From Beverwykella pulmonaria (taxonomy: Eukaryota; Ascomycota; Dothideomycetes; Pleosporales; Melanommataceae), in assembly GCA_001599595.1 (NCBI GenBank), contig BCHH01000007.1, forward strand, positions 2,560,719 to 2,624,718: a stretch of 64,000 bases of DNA, read 5' to 3'. Below, piece after piece: positions 46,852-57,244 of this stretch. Within the stretch, counting starts at the first letter, position 1; each line of letters begins with the position of its first letter. Below the pieces are notes generated by a model. It had not been told where the DNA came from. It worked only from the letters and a program-made list of their open reading frames with translations, and searched no databases. The position numbers and the translations under genes were made by a program.

Positions 46852-47331
46852 GGAACATCGGCGCGGGCTTGTGCGAGCGACTGTTGACGCTAGTTCCGTC
46901 TTCGATGTATAATGTATTGCGCCTTAGGATATGAAGAGACATGGCTATGCAGAGGTAGGGCGGTTGCATTTCTTAATGTATACTGGTGCTATCATTAGTG
47001 AAGGTAGTGCAACTCAAAGAGGTGAAGGGTATCATCATGTCTTGCTGGTCACCTGTGACATGGGTACACGCTTATGTCACCTAAGGGGTCATGAGGAGAC
47101 GTAGAGGAGACAAGTGAAACATTGGATAGAAACAAACCCTACGAAGAAGTCATGAAAGAAAAATCATAGGAAAGCAAAATAGATAGATAGGCTGAAAGAC
47201 CTCTAAGATAAGAATCTCATAGGGACTTCTCTTTACCACATTTTCCGCCGCATAGCTCGGCAGGGCCGCGCATCATCTGCGCCCCGATTCGTTAGCTGGT
47301 CCCTGCCGCTCCACCCCGGCGCGCAGGGCGC
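46852..47331. other. Intergenic, no gene seen
   Basis: 3' region of the MBF factor and promoter of the transporter gene; no motif recognised. Confidence 0.6.
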
Positions 47332-49064
47332 ATGCTTAGCCCTGACGTCCGAGTCCACCACGAAGGCCACACTGCGATATCAGCAGCCACACTACTGCAC
47401 AAGCAACTGCCTGATCTCCTTCAATCCGCTTATATGCCTGGCGAAAGCATCCCTCTCAGGAACACGCATCGACCAACTCAACACCAATCTCTCAACCCCG
47501 AGGCCCACCACCAGGTCCCCGACACCGACGACGCCGCATCGCGAACCTTCAGCTCCCCCGTCCTCGTCTCCCACGTCTCCTCCCGCCAAGTATCACGCAA
47601 TTCGTCGCCCTCGGCAGCCAATCCACGAGAGCCCGATAGTCCCGTTTCCGACCTCGAGTTCGACGACTGGGATGAACACGACGCGGCCATGCCGTCGGAC
47701 TTAAGACCTGAGCTGGACCACGAGGATGGGCGCGTCCACGCACCGCTCCTGGGACACAAACAAAGCGATGAGGGAACGGAGCGACCGCAGTTGAGTAGAC
47801 GGTCGACGCACACGATGCATGAGAGAGACCCCGAGAGCCAGGCGCGCTTCGAGACGAGGAGGAAGTACACGTATGCGGGAATCTTTTTGGCGCTGAGTCT
47901 GATTAGCTTCACGGTGCAGACGGAGACGGCGGTTTATATCCAGCATGAGCTGAAGTGGGAGAAGCCGTACTGCATGCTATACATGACGCATGGCTCTTGG
48001 GTGATACTCTGGCCCACACAGTTGCTGCTTCTACGTTTGCAGAAGTGGAGCACGCCGTGGTCGACCTTCTGGCGGAGACATGTCCAATTACTGCGCCAGA
48101 CATCGCTCATGGTGCAGCACCAGACGCTCCATCCGTCCACCCGCCAGTCGCAGACCTCGCCCGTCCCGTACATGATCAAGATGACGGCCTTCGTCACCTG
48201 CGCCCTGACGGTAGCAGGCGGCAGCTGGTACCTCGCAGTGGACCTGACAACAGCAAGCGATCTGACTGCCATCTACAATTGCTCCGCCTTCTTCGCCTAC
48301 GCCTTCAGCATACCCCTCCTCCACGAGAAAATCCACCTCCACAAGGTCCTCGCCGTGGCCATTGCCATAATCGGCGTCTTCGTCGTGGCGTACGGCGGCC
48401 CGTCCCCCGCTAAACACGGATCGAAATCCGGCGGCGGGGCCGGCGGACCCAAAACGCCCCCCTCTCACGAAGCGCAGAACCGCGTGCTAGGCAACACCAT
48501 TATTGGGATTGGCAGCGTGCTGTATGGGTTTTACGAGGTGCTGTATAAGAGGCTGGCGTGTCCTCCCGAAGGGTGTAGTCCTGGTAGGGGAATGGTGTTT
48601 GCGAATACGTTTGGGAGTATGGTAGGCGCGTTTACGTTGCTGGTGCTGTGGATTCCCCTGCCGTTCTTGCATTATACTGGGTGGGAGGAGTTTGGACTGC
48701 CGAGAGGGAAACAGGCAAGTATGATGGCGATTAGTGTGTTGGCTAATGCTAGTGAGTATGCCCCTTTGGAGATGGGGAGTCGAAGCTAATTGGGTGAATA
48801 GCGTTCTCAGGGTCGTTTCTAATCCTCATCTCCCTGACCTCGCCGGTCTTGTCTTCCGTCGCGGCGCTGCTCACTATCTTCATTGTCGCTATTGTGGATC
48901 AACTTCTGCCCCCGCCGCTTAACCATCCGCTTACGTCGGCGACGATCGTCGGTGGGGTGCTTATTATTGGGGCGTTCATCTTGCTGTCCTGGGCTACCTA
49001 TAAAGAGATGGATGAGGAGCGAAGGAAGAAGCTCGAGGAGAGCGAAAGCGACATCGATGACTAG
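47332..49064 (+). CDS. EamA/DMT-superfamily transporter (SLC35F5/Thi74-like)
   Basis: Exons 47332-48751 and 48802-49064 encode up to 560 residues; the 50-base intron (GTGAGT..AATAG) falls in the last third. Residues 1-175 are hydrophilic and Ser/Asp-rich. Ten membrane helices follow, starting YAGIFLALSLISFTVQTETAV, with the HELKWEKPYCMLYMTHGSW block typical of the yeast YML018C/Thi74 group, a FFAYAFSIPLLHEKIHLHKVLAV segment ending the first repeat, and the second repeat from NTIIGIGSVLYGFYEVLYK to LLSWATYKEMDEE. A Gly-rich loop (KHGSKSGGGAGG) separates the halves. Relatives sit in the vacuolar membrane, but substrate is unknown. An alternative start at 47431 would shorten the N-terminus by 33 residues. 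Confidence 0.88.
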
Positions 49065-50740
49065 GACGAGGGAAATGCATATCCTTGGCCGCGTTAATAG
49101 AGGGGTGACATCAGCTCTAGTTCGCTTCGAAACGGCGTTGTGGACGCGTGTATAAGACCGGACAAGCTTTTTGGATATCATCTAGGGCTTCATCTTAGAC
49201 CTTTGGGTACTAGTTCATCGCATTGGAATTATTGTCACCAAACTTGGTAGACATCTAGAGGCTCTCTGTGTATTCGGTTACTTACATGATGCATATGGCG
49301 TTCAAGAAGGCATTTGGGATTGCATCATTGGTTATTACTCTAGGTTTCCGGTTATAGTATTCATTCCAATTCTGGAATACCGTCAAGCAAGAATATCCTA
49401 TTATCTATGTGTAAGCTTTCATGCTCGCTGCTACAAAAAGCAATGTCCGACATATGCACCCGACGGTACAGCACCCCGCTGCAACTGCAACTTCAGCAGG
49501 CCTGGGGATGGCAAGCCATACTTATAGCCACGCTGTTACATTCCACCAACACCAATCCAACGCTATAATTCCTACAACCAAACATGACAATTCCAATCGA
49601 GGCCACACCTCCAACAATGACTATGACAAGCAGCGCGAGCAATGAGTACCCACACGCTGTGGTAGAGCTCCCTCGTTCCATTGCGCATCGTACACACGCA
49701 CGCGGACGAGGAATAGAGCTTGTAAGTTGAACCAGTGTAGGTGGTACGTCCAAAAGTTGCCACGAGCTTGCTCCACTCCTCACGCCATGAGGTAAAGGAG
49801 ACAATCAATGAAGCGGGGGTGAAAATGACTTGAACGAAAGAGGAATACAGAACAAGCATCCCAGGAAGATGGTAATTATACAAGCTCAAGACAGCTTCCT
49901 ATCATGAGCCCATGAGCGTAGGGAAGTCTATGATCATGCATAGATGAGCATGTCGTCAAATGTAGGAGAAAATTGAAGATCAAGTTGAGGAAGTAGACCG
50001 CACACAGACCATCACGGCTCATCAAAAGGGGGAGGCTAAAATAAAGATTCATTGCAATAAAAACTTTGAATAATAGTCGAAGCTAAAAGGTTCATGATAG
50101 TGACGCAGAGAGTCAGGGCCGAGGCGATGTTGAGAGCTACTGTTCACACTAGACCGAATATAAGCTCTAGCGTCAACCCAAAAGTTACTCCATCTCACCC
50201 TTTGCCCCTCACCACTATCATCACCACCGCTCATCGCCATTAGCTCGGGCTCCATCAGGAACTTATCAACCATGCATCGTCCTTTTTTCCCTTATGTTTT
50301 ATAGGACACGCAAATGATTCTAGCCTAGCCCAAAGGGTGAAATCAATCGTACGTAGCTGCATGAAGAGACCGTGCCCAAAGGCAGCACGTCATAGTAATC
50401 AACTCTCATCATTTATCAGTCGCCATGAGGTTTGAATAGGTGGATCTATACTCGCATTCGCTGTGGTCTAAGAAGTATACTCCTTTTCTTCTCTTTATTT
50501 GCCATTCTCGATTCTCCTCTTCAATATGTTTTATCTTCACCCGTTCCAAAACAAGACGATACGGCTTAAAAGCTAAATTGGCCCTATTTCTACGTGTCTT
50601 TTTCTCTCAGTACATATAGATTACCACATATATATATATAAATCCCTTAAAATCAACATGGTTACCTCTTCACCGTTTCTTTTCCAGCTGAGCCTTTCCC
50701 TTTTTACAGTCAAGTACCCCAACCCGAGGCCACTCCGTGA
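49065..50740. other. Intergenic, no gene seen (1.7 kb)
   Basis: Short frames on both strands without signatures; AT-rich patch with a (TA)n at about 50630-50640. No RNA gene recognised. Confidence 0.55.
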
Positions 50741-52069
50741 GTGAATAAGAGCGCTGTCACGATCAGGGACCCTCTCGGTGCTCGGCCGGAAAAGTGGTCC
50801 CAGGAAGCACAAATTGAAAATCTCTCGCCGCCCACCCTCCTTTCTCTTCTCCTACAAACGTACTCGATAACCGCCTGCGACAACACGGCTCGTGACACTC
50901 AGCGCAATCAACCCCAAATCCACAACCACCGTGGACCTGGTAAAGACCTCCCGATCGCAAGAAGCACCCCGCGGCCCACGGCCACTACGTGGGTGGAACT
51001 GTTGGACGAGGCCTGTCAAAAGGCCCACAAGCGGGTCGGTACCACTGACGCGTACAATTGCTGCCCGCGTTGCTGGGAGGTTCACAGCACGGCGCATCGG
51101 TTCGGCTATTTGTTCTGCGACAACAGGTGCCCTGCTTGTCCTCCCGATCGGCAGCATTGGGAACAGGGATTTGCTTGTCCCCAATACTCTTATATCGCTC
51201 AATTCCGACAATTCATTAGATCTACCCCGTCTCGTGGCATTGGCAACTAACCCCTCGTGGTGGGAGGCGCACATGGCCACGGTCACCCTGACGCAGACCG
51301 CACTTGCGCAAGCCGCCCTCGATCAAACCGTTCGCGTCCTCCTGTCGACACCCCCCGGCATGACGCTTGTGGTCGTAGACCTCGTGGCAGCCCCCCGCAT
51401 ACCTTCAGCCACAGTGCCGATACCAGCGCCATGTGTCTGACAATAGTCTGCCCGCATTTTCTGGATGCAATGTCTGCCCGTATGCATGAGAACAGGCTCT
51501 CAACGTTGATCGCAGTTGCTCAGCCAAAGCCGACCGTGGAAACACGTGCGGTGAGGACAGTACTGCTAACGGTACCAACTCTGGCTCTAGAGGTCGCGGT
51601 CACGGTCGCACTTCAACTGATCGTCGTTCCGACGATATCGACATTGGAATGCTTGATCGACCTATAGCAGATGATTCTTAGCCTCCTCCGGATCAGTTCC
51701 TAGTTCAGCAATTTCATGGAGCCGTTTTGGATCGTGGCCTAGAACAACGCGAACCCGGGCAGCCAGCAACCTATTCCACTTCGTCTTCAGCCGCTTTTAG
51801 ACGAGTAGCCTCGGATATTTTCTCAGCGTAGCCCTGGCTTTGCTCAGCAAATGCCTATTAATAATTGAAACGCTGAAGGTTTGTTGAGCGATTCCTTTGC
51901 CGCTATGCGTCAGAAGGTTGATGCGCGCAACCAATATGCTTCGATGCTCCACCAGCGCAAGTTTGCAACCCCGCGTCCAAGCTCCTCTGGTGATTCTGCT
52001 GGCGCAATTTCTCCTGTCCTCACTCCGGCACTCTTTTACACTTTTGGTGATGGGCTGCGCCCTAATTGA
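50741..52069 (+). pseudogene. Decayed gene for a Cys-rich, zinc-knuckle-like protein
   Basis: Coding-like sequence runs through this interval but is interrupted. The first frame (50741-51250) holds WVELLDEACQKAHKRVG and two metal-site-like groups, CPRCWEVHSTAHRFGYLFC and CPACPPDRQHWEQGFAC. After the TAA at 51248-51250 the same frame continues with a Gly/His/Arg-rich stretch to about 51435. The reading then moves to another frame with GCNVCPYA, a TGA, RGRGHGRTSTDRRSDDIDIG, a TAG, and DQFLVQQFHGAVLDRG, and finally, after another shift and a TGA, a Ser/Ala-rich end with LSDSFAAMRQKVDARNQYAS and a TAG stop at 52067-52069. The stop positions fit single transitions from CGA or CAG codons. The family is unknown to me; gag-like or nucleic-acid-binding are possible. 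Confidence 0.55.
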
Positions 52070-52647
52070 TAGATCTTCCAGCTTTGCTTACAGATCTGGC
52101 GAACGAGCCATGGCAACACGGATAACGCGAACAAGCCTTGGGTATAGTATGTCTACTGGCATTTAATCTTCTATTCCTCCTCATGTTCTTCTTCTATTAG
52201 TTTAAGAATACAATGCAAACTTGTTAACGGCCCCTTGTTTGTTCCTTTACGCTATTACAAAATTAAAAAACTCAGTAATCAATACTAAGCTTATAGAAAA
52301 TAAAGTTCTCTGTATAAATGTCACGACCACACGCGCAGGTGGGGCGGGACCGATGAACTTATGAGAGACTTGCGTCGGGTGCTATTGACTTAGGGCAAGT
52401 CGTGTATTCAGTTGTTGATGGTAGGTGTTACAGTGGTTACCGTGACAGATTTGATAATCAATCTTCAAGTGTGAATCAGTTTCCAAGTCAACTGAACCTT
52501 TCTCACACAAACAAGTCAATCAAATCGATCAGGTACTGTCAAATTATCCAATCCATTCCCCAGGCCTCATTAATTGAATTGAGTGCTGCCTTCTCTTGTA
52601 CATACCCCGTTCACACTCTATACTCTATTTCCATCTCCCCACAAAGT
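52070..52647. other. Intergenic, no gene seen
   Basis: Short AT-rich stretch between the decayed gene and the 3' end of the HAD gene; nothing recognised. Confidence 0.6.
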
Positions 52648-53531
52648 CTATAGCCTTGCCTTCTCCTGCAAAAGCTCCATACCCGTCTCTCTCTCCAATT
52701 CGCGCACCGCATCCTTCGTCTCCCCTAGATTGACTTTAATCGTCCTCAGCCCACTCTTCTTCGCCCACTTCAAATTCACCCCTATATCGTCTAGGAAAAG
52801 AACCTCCTCGGCCCTCACCTCGCCCTTCCCCCTTGCCTCCGATATCCTACTAATTTCCCGCACCGCCAGCTCATACGCCCTCGGATCCGGTTTCCTCAGT
52901 CCGACATGCGCACTGCTAATAAAAACGTCGAAGCACTCCGCAATGTTAGCAGAATCGTCCGCGTGTGGATTCGGGGCGGGCGCATGTGTCAATCCTTTGT
53001 GGTACAAAACACCTCGATCATCCAGAATCCCTTCTGGAAACGCAACGGTATTCGACAGCGCGCCGAGCACAAAGTGATTTCGAAGTTTTTTAAGCGCGGG
53101 ATACATCCATGGGTCCGGCGTCCGGGAAATACGCATCATCTCCCAGAAGAGCTTCTTTGCATCGATCTGTGGCACCGGTGGCACCTGTCCTTCTCCCCTG
53201 CCCCCATCCTTGCCTCCATTCTTCTTCCAGTACGCCGCCCAGTGTTCCTTGACCATTAATTGTTTCCGAAAAGCCTGGAACCAGGAATCGTCGAGCACGC
53301 ACTCCCCCCGCTCAATAAGCTGCCACGCCCCCGTATCATGTGGACCCTTTTGTATCGCGTGATTTATCCATCCCACGGGGATATTGTGTGCAAGTTCGTA
53401 GTCGAGGATGGCTTGGAAGGGTGATATGACCTGAAGAAGGTTTTAGTGTGAGAACGAGGGAGGAGGGCTGGAGGGTTTGGACCTACGCAGACGCCGCCAA
53501 TGTCGAAGAGGATGGCCTTTGGTGGTCCCAT
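52648..53531 (-). CDS. HAD-superfamily hydrolase-like protein (epoxide hydrolase N-domain/ACAD10 type)
   Basis: Exons 53531-53487 and 53430-52648 encode 275 residues. Motif I is MGPPKAILFDIGGVC: the first Asp is present but the second, which acts as acid/base in phosphatases, is Gly, as in the sEH-N/ACAD10/11 group (FDxGGV). Motif II is at GALSNT, motif III at GLRKPDPRAYELAV (Lys), and motif IV at VLFLDDIGVNLKWAKKSGLRTI. The cap region (about 40-130) contains GWINHAIQKGPHDTGAWQLIERGE. The C-terminal tripeptide ARL is a PTS1-like signal, pointing to peroxisomes. Reaction not certain; dephosphorylation or dehalogenation chemistry is possible but the altered motif I argues for care. Start codon and first 15 residues come from the small first exon. 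Confidence 0.88.
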
Positions 53532-54054
53532 TGTTGTAATGGGCGGACGGGGGAGGAGCGGTATGATTGTTATTGCGTTATCATAGTGCTGTGGGGTTGT
53601 TGGGTTTTGATCGAGGTTGCGGTTAGATCTAAGTGGGGAAAGCTTTCCCGAAGCCGAGGCTCGGAAGCTTAATCGATAAAGTATTATCTGATCTTCAAGT
53701 CCAAGCCGGTTGTATTGAATTCAAAGATTCATAACAAATACAGTCCATTTTTCAAGAATTGTTGAGGTAAAAGATCAAGTGGTGAATTCTACAGAACGTC
53801 TAGTCGCATGCTCTGCAAATGCAAATGAAAATTACTGCCGGCCTATTTTTCTGAAACACGTTGTACCAACCCCCAAAGTATCAGCCAGTTAATGCTTGGA
53901 CTCAAAGGAAATTGACTAAAGATAGAGGAAGAATTCCAAGAACAGCAGAGTCAATGAGCCACCCGCACCATTATTGGTGTATCCCATGAACTCCGTTATC
54001 CATAACAATGCAACGCTCGAATATAGACAGATATAATAACACAAGTCAGTCCCT
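53532..54054. other. Intergenic, no gene seen
   Basis: Between the start of the HAD gene and the 3' end of the SREBP gene; no motif recognised. Confidence 0.6.
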
Positions 54055-57000
54055 TCAATCTCCCTTCACACTCGAACTGCAGTACCCATCATCAATCTCC
54101 TCGGTCTCGCCGAGACCGACCAGCGTCTTGCTGGCATCGAGACAGTGCCCGATGATGCGGCCGCGCGTGTTGTTCGACAAGCCACTTCTTCTGCCTGTCT
54201 CATGTCCGACCCACATCCTCAAGGAGCTCGCCAACCGCTCAAGCCCTTGGCTGCTCTGGGCCTGGAGCAAGGGGTCCTGCACAAAGTGGCGCAGGACTTT
54301 GTAGCCAGCAACGAAGCTCAGAAGAGTCATTGTGCCCTCGGGAAGGAACGTGTGGTTGACCATGCTGGCTGCTCTCCGGCGAGCTTCAGTATTTGACGAC
54401 TCGGACAGAGCGTGGCATTTAGCAAGCGTGAGGGCCTTCCACACATCCGCTGCAACGGGAGAATCGCCGACAAGGTTTATCAGAGTTGCACGAGACGACC
54501 TCGTTCCATTGGCTTTGGGCGACGCAGAGCGGTGTGATGGTAGCGTCTCAAAGGCTGTCGCAATGTGCGTGGCACGGTCTTGGTCTAGAACAACAGCTTG
54601 CGCAACCAAAGCCCTCATTCGAGCTTGTGATGTTGGAGGAGCGGTGCGGGCGGCGAGATCGAAGTCGCATTTGACGCTCTCTTTCGGCTTTTTGCTCTTG
54701 GAACTCAAACAGTTGGCGAGGCCTCTTCTAAGCACGTAGCTAGAATACCAGGCTGCAAGTGCGTCAAGGGGAGAACTGATGGCAAAGTCTTCGACGACGC
54801 CGTCCATAGACTCATCTAGGGTCGTATTTTCAGCACTCGGCCTGTTCCAGGCGAGATTGTAGGCGCGCTGGATGATGCTGGGGATAAGAACATCGTCGCA
54901 TTCTTTCTCCAATAATGCTACAAGGTGTTCTGGGAGAACCTCGACACCACTGTTCGGTTTTGAAGCCATGCTAGCGGCAACCTTCTGTTCGCTGCGAGCG
55001 GCATTCCAGTATCTGCGGGCAAGTTTGGCACTCAAAGCATCAAATTTCCACCAGGAACCGTATCCTGCGTTGGCGAGCTCCCACAGGAGAACCCGAATGT
55101 GCAAAGCTTTGAGCATGAGGAGGGCTGGAGTGTCGGGTAGCGTTCCAGATGCCATCAAGGTGAGGACTAGCCGGCTCTTGCTAATTTCCGCGTCGCCGCC
55201 GGTGAGCTGGGCATCGAGAGCAATGTTCCACGCTTTAACACGCGCGGCCTCCTGTTCTCTTGTAATACCGGTCAGTAAGGCATAGCCGTCCCAGCCGATC
55301 AACTTGCGGGTACTAAGTTTCAATGTCTTCAAGCCCAGAGCTGCAACTTCCAACAAAAAAGTGTGCTGGGGAACCCATACTGTCTGAATTGCAGTGAGCC
55401 ATGCCTTGCGGCGGACTTCCACGGGTGATGCGAGCGAGGGTACGGGAGCCAGGCTGATTGCAGAGACAGACTTCTTCTTGGGCTTTGATCGAAAGTCGAG
55501 CCAGGGCGCAACAATGTAGAAGATGGCACCAAAGATGAGCAACAACTTGGCGAGAGGGAGTTGTGCGCTTCCATGACCGAAAGAAACTTGGGGTGAGAGG
55601 AAGCCGGCGAGGTTGATGGGAAGAGCAAAGAGTCCACGACGTGCGGGTGCGTTGTTGGACTGGTCCTCTTCGCTGAGCCCTTCCAGAATCATCAGGCCAG
55701 CGAGAGAGCCAACCATTAGCTTTCCCATCATTCCACTGGTTCGTCGACCATTGATTATCGGAGGGCCAGAGACACCTGAGCGGCTACCGGCACTGGTATA
55801 TGTCGGATATGCGGGCGCATAGTGTTGCTGGGGTGGTATTCCTCGATGAAGGTTGGCAATGCTGTCTGGTACAGGAATCATTCCCTGAGGGGGCCCGGAC
55901 ATTGCCATTCCAGATGGGGTTCCGAATGGATCTTCCTGGTATCTGCCTCCGTCTGGGGTGCCGACACCACTGTGGAGAGCCATGGGGCCAGATATTGCCA
56001 GCTTTTCGTAGCTCTCGAGACGGCTCTTCAGCGCAGTCACTTCGTCTGTCAGTCTCTTGTTGCGCTTCTCGAGATGTCGAATGTATTCAGTCGCTTTGGA
56101 GAGCACAGTGGCTTTGTTCAGCTTGTGTGCGGGTGTGAGGCCCTCGAGATCCTCGGGGTCGTCTTCTTCCTCCCCTTGGCCATTCCCACGTGACATTACC
56201 CGGAGACTGGGCACGCTATCACGTAAAGCGGCAATTTTGTCATTCAGATTGTTGCGATATCGTTTTTCAATCATATTATGTGCGGTTTTCTTAATCGGCT
56301 GTTGCTTCTCCTTCCGGCCTGTTGATCCCTCTTCAATATCCTCGGACGACTTCCTCTTCTTGGGGTTTTCCTGTGCCGGCTCCGGAGAAGACTGGGCAGA
56401 CGAGGAGCTGTTCCGAGCATCGTGGAGAGAGCTGGGGCTATGGTGGAGGCTAGGAGTGGAGATAGGAGGGGCCGGAGCCGAGGAGATACCAGATGGCGAG
56501 AATCTCGGAGCCGAGAACATATTGTTCTCGGCCGCCTGCTGTTGTTGTTGTTGTTGTTGTTGCTGCTGCTGCTGCTGCTGCCACAACGGGGGGGAGTAGA
56601 AGCCGGTCTGCTGTTGGGACTCTGTGGTGGAAGGGGAGCTCATCGGGTTTCCACCAAAGGCAAAAGCTGGAGGGATTTCATCCTGCTCTCCAAACGTAAA
56701 GGCGGTCCGTCCTGCCATAGGTGCGGATGTGGGTACATCGGATGAAAGGGCAAGTGAGGGTTCGCGCAGTTGTGAGCTACTGCGTCGATTGAAGAGCGGC
56801 GGTGGCCTCTGGTCTTGCTTGAGGAAGCAGGCCGGGCCCTGGATGTGTAGTGGCTTGAGCTCAGGATTCTGATTCTGAGCCGCGGCCGGGTCCCATTGCA
56901 TCCACTCGTTCCAGTCGCTTCGTGCTAGCTCGTCGGCGGGCGCGGCCAGCGTAATATCGTCGCCCGCGGTGGTGAGCCACGGCGGGCGCATGCCACCGCC

Positions 57001-57244
57001 AAAGGCGAAGTCGTTGGACATCATGGGTCCCTCCATCTTTTTCTTGCTTGCCGCGGGGGGGTCGGTCGAATTTCGGTGGTTTGTTCTGGGGCTCAAAGGT
57101 GGCCTGAATGCATCGAACACGCAGTATGGTCCGACCTGTGAAGCACGCGATTAGCCTTGGTGGACAAAGAAACGGGTTCCGCGGACGCACGGCGATATTG
57201 TCGAGCTCGAGGGCTTGGTCTGGTGGGGGGCGGTCAGGATTCAT
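54055..57244 (-). CDS. srbA: SREBP-type bHLH transcription factor (SrbA/Sre1 homologue)
   Basis: Exons 57244-57191 and 57135-54055 (55-base intron, GTGCGT..CACAG) encode 1044 residues. The start is the ATG at 57244; the long open frame's first codon at 57120 is a GTG inside exon 2. The bHLH-zip lies at about 301-395: AHNMIEKRYRNNLNDKIAAL, with the SREBP-specific Tyr (about 312) in the basic region, then HKLNKATVLSKATEYIRHLE. A 16-residue poly-Gln is at about 204-219. Two hydrophobic segments (about 489-506 and 547-564) mark the ER-anchored hairpin, and the rest is the fungal C-terminal domain (DUF2014 type). In fungi the N-terminal half is released by proteolysis under low sterol or oxygen and drives ergosterol, haem and iron genes; the same is expected here. 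Whole domain order is intact. Confidence 0.95.
56533..56580. repeat. Poly-Gln-coding CAG/CAA repeat in srbA
   Basis: A run of TTG/CTG codon complements, i.e. 16 CAA/CAG codons on the minus strand, encoding 16 Gln before the bHLH domain of the SREBP. Trinucleotide runs like this vary in length between strains. Confidence 0.9.
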
